Origin: an uncultured Clostridium sp.
GTDB lineage: Bacteria > Bacillota > Clostridia > Lachnospirales > Lachnospiraceae
DNA: 53,332 nucleotides
Assembly: GCF_900547735.1 (NCBI RefSeq)
Contig: NZ_URHZ01000035.1
Location: forward strand, 1-53,332
Reading direction: 5' to 3'
Shown here: piece after piece, positions 41,360 to 49,287 of the stretch
Numbering within the stretch: the stretch's first letter is position 1
Layout: each line of letters opens with the position of its first letter
Translations under genes and position numbers: made by a program
The notes under the pieces: model-generated
The model's input: the letters and a program-made list of their open reading frames with translations, nothing else
The model's database searches: none
Told to the model about the DNA's origin: nothing

Positions 41360-41423
41360 TGAAAGATTTAGAACAACTGTGATGTAAAAACAGCTTTGAG
41401 GGAAGGAAAGGAAGTAATCTATT

Positions 41424-41819
41424 ATGAATAAGACAGTAGAATTTTTACAGGCAAACCCGGTTCAGTATCTGGCGACCGTTGGAAGAGATGGAAAGGCCAA
41501 GTGCCGTCCGTTTATGTTCTGTTTTGAAAAAGAGGGAAGATTATGGTTCTGTACCAATAATCAGAAGGACGTGTACAAAGACATGCAGGCAAACCCTGAA
41601 ATTGAAATCAGTGTTTCCGATTCCAGCTTTGCCTGGCTCAGGCTGCACGGCAGGGCGGTGTTTGAGAATCATATGGCAATCAAAGAAGCATGCATGGCAA
41701 ACCCGATTGTGAAGGGACAGTATGAAACGGCGTCGAACCCGATTTTTGAAGTGTTTTATCTGGAAAATCCCCATGGCGTGATTGCGGATTTTTCGGGAAA
41801 CCCGCCGTATGAATTCTAA
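41424..41819 (+). CDS. Pyridoxamine 5'-phosphate oxidase family flavoprotein
   Basis: 131 residues. The split-barrel start is MNKTVEFLQANPVQYLATV, followed by GKAKCRPFMFCFEKEGRLWFCT, which is typical of small FMN-binding PPOX-like proteins. Ribosome site AAGGAAAGGAAG (41402-41414) precedes ATG. It is 16 bases before the broken PPOX-ferredoxin gene and probably in the same unit. Confidence 0.87.
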   Translation: MNKTVEFLQANPVQYLATVGRDGKAKCRPFMFCFEKEGRLWFCTNNQKDVYKDMQANPEIEISVSDSSFAWLRLHGRAVFENHMAIKEACMANPIVKGQYETASNPIFEVFYLENPHGVIADFSGNPPYEF

Positions 41820-41835
41820 CAGGGGGTGAGCGCCA

Positions 41836-42211
41836 ATGAAAACGGAGGACTATCTCAGAATCTTAAAGGAGGAAATCCACTCCGCCGTATTTGCCACGAC
41901 CGACGGGAAAGGATTGCCGGTAACGAGGGTGATTGACATTATGCTTGTGGATCGGGACAGTCTTTATTTCATTACGGCTAAGGGGAAGGAGTTTTACCGT
42001 CAGCTGATGGATACGGGATATGTTGCGGTCAGCGGGAGGTTATTTGATCACGGAACGGTGCCGCGGCTGCCGGCTCTGTTATTCCAAATGCCCTCAGAAA
42101 TGCATTGATACCGAGGCGTCCCCCTGCGTAATTTTGCAGGAGCACTGCCTGCACTGTGGGAACTGTTATGAAATCTGTCCCTTTGAGGCGGTTGTAAAAA
42201 GGCGGGTGTGA
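41836..42211 (+). pseudogene. Broken PPOX-ferredoxin fusion gene (internal deletion plus frameshift)
   Basis: ATG 41836 opens a PPOX-like N-domain (KTEDYLRILKEEIHSAVFAT and DIMLVDRDSLYFITAKGKEF) that is in frame only to a TGA at 42106-42108, after about 70 meaningful residues. The +1 frame from about 42030 encodes YLITERCRGCRLCYSKCP and CLHCGNCYEICPF, a 2x[4Fe-4S] ferredoxin, and stops at 42211. Intact relatives that I remember have a PPOX domain, a middle of several tens of residues, and this ferredoxin tail in one protein. Here the middle is missing and the frame shifts at the join near GGTTATTTGATC. The ferredoxin end joins the sirtuin start. Confidence 0.75.
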
Positions 42212-42212
42212 G

Positions 42213-43076
42213 ATGAAAGAGAAGGAACTGTTAAGGTGGATTGATGAGGCGGATGCAGTTGTAATAGGCGCGGGCGCCGGGCTGTCCACGGCGGCGGGAC
42301 TGTCCTATTCGGGGGAGAGGTTTATACGTTGTTTCAGCGACTTTATAGAGCGGTATCATATGAAAGATATGTATTCAGCAGGGTTCTATCCTTTTGCCAC
42401 CCAGGAGGAGAAATGGGCCTATTGGAGCAGGCATATATTCTGCAACCGGTACGATCAGCCGGCGGGCGGGGCATATCTGGATTTGTTTGAGCTTGTGAAG
42501 AAGAAAAATTATTTTGTGCTGACCACCAACGTGGATCACCAGTTCTGGCTGGCCGGGTTTGAACCGGACCGTATTTTTGCCACCCAGGGAGATTACGGCA
42601 AGTTTCAGTGCCGGAAGGCCTGCCACAATAAGCTGTATGACAATGAAGAACAGGTCCGGGCCATGGTCAGGGAACAGACGAACTGCCGCATTCCCGCGCA
42701 TCTGGTGCCGAAATGTCCGGTGTGCGGCGGAGAAATGGAAGTGAACCTGCGCTGCGACGGCTATTTTGTGGAGGATGAGGCATGGCATCTGGCGGCCAAA
42801 AGATATAAACGCTTTCTGTCGTCGAATCTGCGGGGGAATCTTCTGTTCCTGGAACTGGGAGTGGGGATGAATACTCCGGTTATCATTAAATATCCGTTTT
42901 GGCAGATGACATATCAGAATCCGGATGCGCGCTATGCCTGTATCAATCTGGATGAGAACCGGGCGCCAGGTGAGATTGAGGAGCGTTCCGTCTGTATACG
43001 GGGAGATATCGCTGCGGTTCTGGCGGAAATGAGAAAACAGGACGCGCAGAAAGCGGAGAATGGGAAGTGGATATAG
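42213..43076 (+). CDS. SirTM-class sirtuin, probable protein ADP-ribosyltransferase
   Basis: 287 residues with the NAD-binding Rossmann motif VVIGAGAGLSTAAGL (16-30) and TTNVD (104-108). A zinc-type Cys set is visible at CRKAC and CPVCGG. At the position of the deacetylase His the sequence has Gln125 (ATQGDYGKF), as in SirTM enzymes of Staphylococcus and Streptococcus. Those ADP-ribosylate the lipoyl-carrier GcvH-L. The neighbouring gene is a zinc macrodomain, the known partner. No GcvH-L or LplA2 gene is in this window. The start follows the ferredoxin-frame stop by one base. Confidence 0.88.
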   Translation: MKEKELLRWIDEADAVVIGAGAGLSTAAGLSYSGERFIRCFSDFIERYHMKDMYSAGFYPFATQEEKWAYWSRHIFCNRYDQPAGGAYLDLFELVKKKNYFVLTTNVDHQFWLAGFEPDRIFATQGDYGKFQCRKACHNKLYDNEEQVRAMVREQTNCRIPAHLVPKCPVCGGEMEVNLRCDGYFVEDEAWHLAAKRYKRFLSSNLRGNLLFLELGVGMNTPVIIKYPFWQMTYQNPDARYACINLDENRAPGEIEERSVCIRGDIAAVLAEMRKQDAQKAENGKWI

Positions 43077-43109
43077 GACGAAGAGACAGAGGGAATGGAG
43101 GCGGACGGG

Positions 43110-43892
43110 ATGCGGCACGAAGAACAAAGAATGTATCTGATCAGGGAATTGCTGGCGGAGGAACTGCGGTATCGGGAAATTAAAATACCGGAGGATGTAC
43201 AGGGGCAGAAAGATCTTCTGCGCAGTCTGATGAATGTCCGTCCTCCAAGGCCGGTCAGCCGGGAGTTTTTGAACGTTCAGGATGAATATCTGTCTGTGGA
43301 ACGGGACATGGAGGATTTGACCGATGCAAATCTGCTTCCGGCCGTTCACGCGGAACCGAGAATCATCCTATGGCAGGGCGACATAACGACACTGAAAGCG
43401 GATGCCATCGTAAACGCCGCCAACAGCGCATTACTGGGGTGTTTCCATCCGCTTCATTCCTGCATTGACAATATCATCCATTCCAAAAGCGGAATTCAGC
43501 TTCGGCTGTTCTGCAGCGATATAATGAAAAAGCAGGGCCATGAGGAGATAACCGGGGGAGCTAAAATTACCCCGGGCTTTAATCTGCCTGCAAGATATAT
43601 TCTTCATACCGTCGGCCCTGTGATTTATGGCCGGGTGACGGAAGAAGACTGCAGGCAATTGGCTTCCTGTTACCGCTCCTGTCTTGAGCTGGCCGTGGAA
43701 AACGGCTGCAAATGTATTGCATTCTGCTGTATTTCCACCGGAGAATTCCGTTTTCCCAACAGACGGGCCGCCGAAATTGCCGTCGGCACGGTGAAGGATT
43801 TCCTGAGGGCCGATAAGAAACTGGGGAGCGTGATATTTAATGTGTTTAAGGAGAAGGATTTGGAGATATACAGAGAACTTCTTTCTGAATAA
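43110..43892 (+). CDS. Zinc-macrodomain protein-ADP-ribose hydrolase
   Basis: 260 residues from ATG 43110 (GGAGG eight bases upstream; ATG 43095 overlaps this site). A helical N-terminal extension (about 1-80) is followed by the macrodomain with ILWQGDITTLKADAIVNAAN (86-105). The zinc-type insertion C111-F-H-P-L-H116-S-C118 and the phosphate loop ITGGAKITPGFNL follow. This class removes ADP-ribose attached by SirTM and is encoded next to it. The co-directional spacing from the sirtuin is 33 bases. Confidence 0.9.
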   Translation: MRHEEQRMYLIRELLAEELRYREIKIPEDVQGQKDLLRSLMNVRPPRPVSREFLNVQDEYLSVERDMEDLTDANLLPAVHAEPRIILWQGDITTLKADAIVNAANSALLGCFHPLHSCIDNIIHSKSGIQLRLFCSDIMKKQGHEEITGGAKITPGFNLPARYILHTVGPVIYGRVTEEDCRQLASCYRSCLELAVENGCKCIAFCCISTGEFRFPNRRAAEIAVGTVKDFLRADKKLGSVIFNVFKEKDLEIYRELLSE

Positions 43893-44226
43893 GGTATGTT
43901 CGGGAGCAGCGTGTAGACAAAAAGTGAAAATATGAACAGTATACTTTTTTCGGACGGAAAAAAAGAGAAGCCTCTATAATTTATTGTCATAATTTATTGC
44001 TTTTTCAGAGCATTTCAGTACAATATAGATGTGCATAATAAATTTTGATATGCGCTCTGCTGCAGCCGGAGGGAGGAAACCGGAGGGCAATGGAGGAAAT
44101 TGAAGAACAGGTAAGACATATTTGTAAAATCTTGACGGGTAAAGAATAATTCCGCGTTTAGGTAAGGCGAAATTCGGACAGGATGATCAATGAGGTTTAT
44201 TCCGGTTGTGTTTGCAGGAGGTTTTA
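43893..44226 (+). other. Spacer with direct repeats, promoter and possible 19-residue ORF
   Basis: An 11-bp direct repeat ATAATTTATTG occurs at 43976-43986 and 43989-43999. A promoter-like TTGCTT (43997-44002) with 16 bases and TACAAT (44019-44024) follows. ATG 44090, with GGAGGG upstream, opens a 19-residue ORF (MEEIEEQVRHICKILTGKE) ending at 44149; whether it is translated is unknown. No other gene is visible. Confidence 0.5.
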
Positions 44227-45108
44227 ATGGAAGCAGCCCGTAAAATTGCAGTAGTATTCCTTCGTATCTTTGGAGTATGCGCCCTGTGCACCGTCATGCT
44301 CGGCTGCGTATATTTGTTGGAGAACCGGGGCGTAAAGCAGGAGGCGCAGGTCATTTTTGTGGGGACGCAGGAGGATGCGGACTGTTCTGTCCTTCTGAGC
44401 GGGGAGGCCTGTGTTGTAATCGACACGGGAGAAGATAAGGACGCCGTCCATATCCTGGAGGTCCTTCAGGAAAATCAGGTGGATAAAATCGACTGCCTGA
44501 TTCTGACCCATCCGGATAAGGATCATATCGGCGGTGCATTTTATCTTTTGGATCATGTTCCGGTGGAAGAGGTCATCACACCCTGTTACGAGGGCGAAAA
44601 ACCTCTTTACAAGGATTTGATGGAGCGGCTTGAGACGGAGCATATCCCCACGGAGGCGCTGTCCCGCGACCGCCTTTTTACCTTTGGCGCTCTGGATATC
44701 CGCATTTTCCCGCCGGAGGATTTCCATTATGAGAAATCGAACGACTATTCCCTGGCGGCGCTGGTGAAACACGGGGACGTGACGCTGTTTTTTGCAGGAG
44801 ATGCCGAGAAGGAGCGTCTGGGGGAACTGCTGAAACTGGATTTACCCCAGGTCAATGTATACAAGACGGCCCACCATGGGAGAAATTCTAAAAGAGGCGT
44901 AAAACTGATTGAAGAATTGAAACCGGAATATGCGGTGGTGACGGCGCAGGAGCCGGGGGACGAAATCAGGGAGGCGTTTCGGGTGATCGGAACAAAAGTC
45001 CTCACCACGGTTACACAGGATATCCGTTTTGTGAGTGACGGAAAAAAGATTTCACCTGAAACGGAAAAACGCCGTTCTGCGCCGTATAACCCGGAATTTT
45101 CACGATAA
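44227..45108 (+). CDS. ComEC/Rec2-like MBL-fold protein, membrane anchored
   Basis: 293 residues from ATG 44227 (CAGGAGG upstream). The N-terminal span (about 8-28) anchors it. The MBL domain has ILTHPDKDHIGG (metal ligands H-X-D-X-D-H type), a second aspartate in FAGDAEKER, and AHHGRNS (about 220). This is like the C-terminal catalytic part of ComEC or its stand-alone relatives, which may hydrolyse phosphodiesters or nucleotides. No ComEC channel is present in this ORF. Confidence 0.82.
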   Translation: MEAARKIAVVFLRIFGVCALCTVMLGCVYLLENRGVKQEAQVIFVGTQEDADCSVLLSGEACVVIDTGEDKDAVHILEVLQENQVDKIDCLILTHPDKDHIGGAFYLLDHVPVEEVITPCYEGEKPLYKDLMERLETEHIPTEALSRDRLFTFGALDIRIFPPEDFHYEKSNDYSLAALVKHGDVTLFFAGDAEKERLGELLKLDLPQVNVYKTAHHGRNSKRGVKLIEELKPEYAVVTAQEPGDEIREAFRVIGTKVLTTVTQDIRFVSDGKKISPETEKRRSAPYNPEFSR

Positions 45109-45194
45109 TCACGTGAAAACGCTCCGCGGAACGTATCCGGGAGAATAGTAACGCAGAAATCAACAATTTAGCGGTATTTTCGCGTATAAACCAC

Positions 45195-45223
45195 TTGCAG
45201 AAAAAATTTACCTGTGATATAGT
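45195..45223 (+). promoter_or_regulatory. Promoter and long leader of rpsB-tsf
   Basis: TTGCAG (45195-45200), 17 bases, TATAGT (45218-45223). The leader to 45379 is about 150 bases, has a short CTGT/ACAG pairing before GGCCTTTTT (45297-45312), and might respond to S2 protein. I do not recognise a named leader class. Nothing gene-like lies in 45109-45379. Confidence 0.6.
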
Positions 45224-45379
45224 ATAAAGGCTAAAAAATCACGCCGGACGGATTCTTAAGGACGGTGCTCCGATGAAACAGGATGGAAAACGGCTGTAAC
45301 AGGCCTTTTTGTTCTGCCAGGAGTCCCCGAGGAAGCAAAGAAGACGGCGGAAGAAGAAAACCAAATGGAGGAAAGAAAC

Positions 45380-46117
45380 ATGAGCGTTATTTCAATGAAG
45401 CAGTTACTGGAAGCTGGTGTACATTTTGGTCACCAGACAAGAAGATGGAACCCTAAGATGGCTCCGTACATCTACACAGAGAGAAACGGTATCCACATCA
45501 TCGACTTACAGAAATCCGTAGGTTTAGTGGATGAAGCTTACAAGGCAGTAGCAGACATCGCAGCAGACGGCGGCACAATCCTGTTCGTAGGAACAAAGAA
45601 ACAGGCTCAGGACGCTATCAAGACAGAAGCTGAGAGATGTGGAATGTTCTTTGTAAACGAGAGATGGTTAGGCGGTATGCTTACAAACTTTAAGACCATC
45701 CAGAGCCGTATCGGAAGATTAAAACAGATCGAGACCATGTCTGAAGACGGAACATTTGATGTTCTTCCTAAGAAAGAAGTTATCGCTCTTAAGAAAGAGT
45801 GGGAGAAGCTCGAGAAGAACCTTGGCGGTATCAAAGAGATGAAGAGAGTTCCGGACGCTATCTTCGTAGTAGATCCTAAGAAAGAAAGAATCTGCGTACA
45901 GGAAGCACACACACTGGGAATTCCGTTAATCGGCATTATCGATACCAACTGTGATCCGGAAGAGCTTGACTATGTAATCCCGGGTAACGACGACGCTATC
46001 AGAGCCGTAAAATTAATCGTTTCCAGAATGGCAGACGCCGTTATCGAAGCAAGACAGGGCGAAGCAGAAGCTCCTGCATTCGAGGGCGAGGATGTTGCTG
46101 AAGCAGCAGAGGCATAA
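45380..46117 (+). CDS. rpsB: 30S ribosomal protein S2
   Basis: 245 residues. The start ATG 45380 follows GGAGG; an ATG at 45365 lies before it. The S2 hallmark sequences are HFGHQTRRWNPKM, FVGTKKQAQDAI, NERWLGGMLTNF and PDAIFVVDPKKE. It binds the 30S head near S1/S8 and is needed for initiation. Codon use is more restricted than in neighbours (frequent GAA, AAG, CTT/TTA), as expected for a highly expressed gene. It is followed by tsf, as in most bacteria. Confidence 0.98.
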   Translation: MSVISMKQLLEAGVHFGHQTRRWNPKMAPYIYTERNGIHIIDLQKSVGLVDEAYKAVADIAADGGTILFVGTKKQAQDAIKTEAERCGMFFVNERWLGGMLTNFKTIQSRIGRLKQIETMSEDGTFDVLPKKEVIALKKEWEKLEKNLGGIKEMKRVPDAIFVVDPKKERICVQEAHTLGIPLIGIIDTNCDPEELDYVIPGNDDAIRAVKLIVSRMADAVIEARQGEAEAPAFEGEDVAEAAEA

Positions 46118-46192
46118 TTACCGCTGAATGTTTCAGGACAGGCAGAACACCACTGAAATTGGAAATGAAAAAATATACGGAGGGAATTAAAA

Positions 46193-47128
46193 ATGGCAGC
46201 AGTAACAGCAGCAATGGTAAAAGAATTACGTGAGACGACAGGCGCCGGCATGATGGATTGCAAGAAAGCTCTTGCAGCTACAGACGGTGATATGGATAAA
46301 GCAGTTGAGTTCTTAAGAGAAAAAGGACTTGCAGGCGCAGCAAAGAAAGCCGGACGTATCGCAGCAGAGGGTATCGTAGCTACTACATTATCCGCTGATG
46401 AGAAGAAGGCAGTAGTTGTAGAGGTTAACGCAGAGACTGATTTCGTAGCAAAGAACGAGAAGTTCCAGACCTACGTTGCAGACGTTGCGGCACAGGCTCT
46501 CAATACTACAGCAGCAGACATCGACGCTTTCTTAAATGAGAAGTGGGATAAGGAACCTGCATTAACAGTTGCAGAAGCTCTTTCTTCCCAGATTTCCATT
46601 ATCGGCGAGAACATGAAGATCAGAAGATTTGCACAGATCGAAGAGGCTAACGGCTTTGTTGCTTCCTACATCCATGCAGGCGGAAAGATCGGCGTTTTAG
46701 TTGATGTTGAGACAGACGTAGTAAACGATGCTCTCAAAGAGATGGCAAAGAACGTTGCAATGCAGGCAGCTGCATTAAAACCATTATACACAAACAGAGA
46801 TGAAGTTGATGCCGATTATATCGAGAAAGAGACAGAGATTCTCACGGCAGCAGCGAAGAATGAGAAACCGGACGCCAATGACAAGATCATTGAGGGAATG
46901 GTAAGAGGACGTATCAACAAAGAATTAAAAGAGATCTGCTTACTTGATCAGGTTTATGTAAAAGCTGAAGACGGAAAACAGACCGTATCCCAGTACGTGG
47001 CAGAAGTTGCTAAGGCTAACGGCGCGAAAGTGGCAGTTAAGAAGTTTGTACGCTTTGAGACAGGTGAAGGCCTTGAAAAGAAGGAAGAGAACTTCGCAGA
47101 AGAAGTAGCTAAACAGATGGGAATGTAA
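46193..47128 (+). CDS. tsf: Elongation factor Ts
   Basis: 311 residues. The N-terminal UBA-like motif VKELRETTGAGMMDCKKAL and the core VEVNAETDFVAKNEKF are characteristic. EF-Ts exchanges GDP for GTP on EF-Tu. It follows rpsB by 75 bases, with ribosome site GGAGGG. Its terminator (47178-47218) is preceded by a reversed copy of the 43-bp repeat. In many clostridia pyrH and frr come next, but here an opp operon follows. Confidence 0.98.
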   Translation: MAAVTAAMVKELRETTGAGMMDCKKALAATDGDMDKAVEFLREKGLAGAAKKAGRIAAEGIVATTLSADEKKAVVVEVNAETDFVAKNEKFQTYVADVAAQALNTTAADIDAFLNEKWDKEPALTVAEALSSQISIIGENMKIRRFAQIEEANGFVASYIHAGGKIGVLVDVETDVVNDALKEMAKNVAMQAAALKPLYTNRDEVDADYIEKETEILTAAAKNEKPDANDKIIEGMVRGRINKELKEICLLDQVYVKAEDGKQTVSQYVAEVAKANGAKVAVKKFVRFETGEGLEKKEENFAEEVAKQMGM

Positions 47129-47136
47129 TGCTAGAT

Positions 47137-47179
47137 AACAACGAAAAGTAGGAACGACGAACTTTTCATTGCCATTCAA
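47137..47179 (-). repeat. 43-bp hairpin repeat, copy 5 (reverse orientation)
   Basis: On the minus strand it begins TTGAATGGCAATGAAAAG and ends CTTTTCGTTGTT, so the stem is the same as copies 2 and 3. The loop differs completely (TTCGTCGTTCCTA). It lies between the tsf stop and the tsf terminator. Confidence 0.85.
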
Positions 47180-47218
47180 TAAAATCCCATGGCGGATAAC
47201 CATGGGATTTTATTTTTT
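47178..47218 (+). terminator. Terminator of rpsB-tsf
   Basis: AATAAAATCCCATGG (47178-47192) and CCATGGGATTTTATT (47200-47214) form a perfect 15-bp stem followed by more T. Confidence 0.92.
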
Positions 47219-47302
47219 AGCAGACAATGTCCGCACACGGGTGACAAATGTATTTCTAATGTCCATTTTTTGCCACCCCGACCACAGGAAAGGAGAGATA
47301 TC

Positions 47303-48220
47303 ATGGCAAAATATATTGCAAAGCGTATTGGCCTGGCCGTTGTTACATGCTGGCTTGTCGCCACTCTTACATTTTTCCTGATGAACCTGGTACCAGGCGG
47401 CCCATTTATGGCTGAGAAAGCCCTTACACCCCAGGCCCAGCAGGCGATGATGGAAAAATACGGATTGGATAAACCACTTCCGGAGCAATACACAATTTAT
47501 ATGGGAAAAGTACTTCACGGAGATTTAGGTCCCAGCGTAAAGCAGAGAGGCCGTACCGTGAATTCGATTATTGAAACAAAATTTCCGGTTTCGGCAAAAT
47601 TGGGAGGAATCTCCATTCTGATTGCCGTACTGGTCGGTATTCCGCTCGGGAGTATCGCAGCATTTAAGAGAGGCAAGATGACGGATAACATTATCATTAT
47701 TTTCAGTACCTGCGGAATCGCGGTGCCGAGTTTTGTTATCTCCACCCTGCTCATGTACGTACTGTCGTTTCAATTGGAATGGCTGCCTACATATGGACTG
47801 ACATCGTGGAAACATTATATTATGCCCGTAACGGCGCTGGCTTTATACCCGGCTTCCTATATCTCACGTCTGATGCGTTCTTCCATGCTGGATGTCCTGG
47901 GACAGGACTACATGAGAACCGCCAGGGCGAAGGGAGTCACCTGGTTTTTCAGCGTGTTTAAGCATGCGCTCAGAAATGCCGTACTGCCGGTTGTTACATA
48001 TCTGGGTCCCCTGCTTGCCTATACGGTTACAGGAAGCTTTATTGTAGAGAAGATCTTCACGATCCCGGGTCTTGGTTCCGAGTTCATCGGCGCCATCACA
48101 GGCCGTGACTACCCTCTGATTATGGGTACTACAATTTTCCTTGCTACATTGATTATTACAATGAACGTGGTCGTTGATATCTTATATACCGTTATCGACC
48201 CGCGTATAAAACTGAAATAG
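47303..48220 (+). CDS. Peptide/oligopeptide ABC transporter permease (OppB/DppB)
   Basis: 305 residues from ATG 47303, eight bases after AAGGAGAG. Six membrane spans are visible, with the N-terminal signature AKYIAKRIGLAVVTCWLVAT and a C-terminal EAA loop (YMRTARAKGVTWFFSVFKHA). It is one of the two channel subunits. The gene is the first of a five-gene cluster, opp-type order B-C-D-F-A. A reading frame from 47189 starts inside the tsf terminator and is not the real start. Confidence 0.92.
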   Translation: MAKYIAKRIGLAVVTCWLVATLTFFLMNLVPGGPFMAEKALTPQAQQAMMEKYGLDKPLPEQYTIYMGKVLHGDLGPSVKQRGRTVNSIIETKFPVSAKLGGISILIAVLVGIPLGSIAAFKRGKMTDNIIIIFSTCGIAVPSFVISTLLMYVLSFQLEWLPTYGLTSWKHYIMPVTALALYPASYISRLMRSSMLDVLGQDYMRTARAKGVTWFFSVFKHALRNAVLPVVTYLGPLLAYTVTGSFIVEKIFTIPGLGSEFIGAITGRDYPLIMGTTIFLATLIITMNVVVDILYTVIDPRIKLK

Positions 48221-48233
48221 GGAGGCACATGTG

Positions 48234-49274
48234 ATGGACAATAATAAATTATCATTTCAGATGGATGTAAGCGACTTCCTCCCGGCAGATGAAAGTGAAA
48301 AACAAAGCCTTGTCGTGATGAGAGAGAGCGTCGGCTTCTGGCAGGACGGAATGCGCCGTTTAAAGAAGAATAAGATCGCCATGGTCAGCCTGATTGTTGT
48401 ACTGGTTATCTTCGTGCTTTCATTTATCGTACCAACGGTTTATCCTTATAAATATGAGCAGCAGATTAAGACAAGCGTCAACCTGGCCCCAATGCAGTAT
48501 TCCGAGGCGGAGCAGGCGCAGATCGACGCAGGTGAGAAAGTATTCCCGCACATTCTCGGCACCGATAACCTGGGACGTGACTATGCGGTCCGCGTTATGA
48601 TGGGAAGCCGTGTTTCCCTGCTGGTAGGACTTGTGGCATCGGCAATCATTCTTCTGATTGGTTCCCTGTACGGTTCCATTTCCGGATTCTTCGGAGGATG
48701 GGTCGACATGGTGATGATGCGTATTGTAGATATTATTTACACGGTCCCCGATGTACTGATTATTATTCTTCTGGCGGCGGTGCTCAATTATCCCTTAAAG
48801 GATTTGGCGCAGAAGCCGGGATTTGAATGGATCGGCGTCATCGGCGTTAACCTGATCAGTATTTTTATCGTGTTTGCCCTCCTCTACTGGGTCGGCATGG
48901 CGCGTATCGTGCGAAGCCAGATCATGATTCTGAAAGAGCAGGAATATGTGACGGCAGCCAGGGCGCTGGGAGCTTCCAGCGGCCGTATTATCAGAAAGCA
49001 TTTGTTAACCAACTGTATCGGTACTCTGATTGTTACGACAACGCTTCAGATTCCGTCCTCCATCTTTACGGAGAGCTTCTTAAGCTTCCTGGGACTTGGC
49101 GTGAATGCGCCGATGCCGTCCCTGGGCAGCCTTGCAAGTGCCGCTATTAACGGTCTTCAGAGCTATCCGCACCGCCTGTTTGCTCCGGCTTTTATGATTT
49201 CCGTCATTATCCTGAGCTTTAACCTGTTGGGTGACGGTCTGCGCGATGCATTTGACCCGAAGATGAAGAACTAG
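48234..49274 (+). CDS. Peptide/oligopeptide ABC transporter permease (OppC/DppC)
   Basis: 346 residues from ATG 48234 (GTG 48231 is possible) after AGGGAGG. A cytoplasmic N-terminal segment is followed by six spans. The EAA-type loop reads EYVTAARALGASSGRIIRKH. It pairs with OppB to form the channel. Confidence 0.92.
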   Translation: MDNNKLSFQMDVSDFLPADESEKQSLVVMRESVGFWQDGMRRLKKNKIAMVSLIVVLVIFVLSFIVPTVYPYKYEQQIKTSVNLAPMQYSEAEQAQIDAGEKVFPHILGTDNLGRDYAVRVMMGSRVSLLVGLVASAIILLIGSLYGSISGFFGGWVDMVMMRIVDIIYTVPDVLIIILLAAVLNYPLKDLAQKPGFEWIGVIGVNLISIFIVFALLYWVGMARIVRSQIMILKEQEYVTAARALGASSGRIIRKHLLTNCIGTLIVTTTLQIPSSIFTESFLSFLGLGVNAPMPSLGSLASAAINGLQSYPHRLFAPAFMISVIILSFNLLGDGLRDAFDPKMKN

Positions 49275-49287
49275 GGAGGAACGAAGA

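Noticed and set aside
41194..41382. 62-codon ORF upstream of the PPOX gene
   Set aside because: It lacks a ribosome site and its second half is just the frame across the 43-bp repeat.
42375..43349. Minus-strand ORF (324 codons) opposite the sirtuin and macrodomain genes
   Set aside because: Antisense shadow; the plus-strand genes carry complete catalytic motifs.
45109..45125. Catabolite-responsive element TGAAAACGCTCCGC after the MBL gene
   Set aside because: The 3' half does not match the consensus and it lies after a gene, not at a promoter.
45224..45379. Known ribosomal-protein leader motif before rpsB
   Set aside because: Only weak pairing was found and no match to a leader class I can recall, so it is only described as a long leader.
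47189..47302. 38-codon N-terminal extension of the first opp permease
   Set aside because: It begins inside the tsf terminator stem, and a proper ribosome site precedes ATG 47303.
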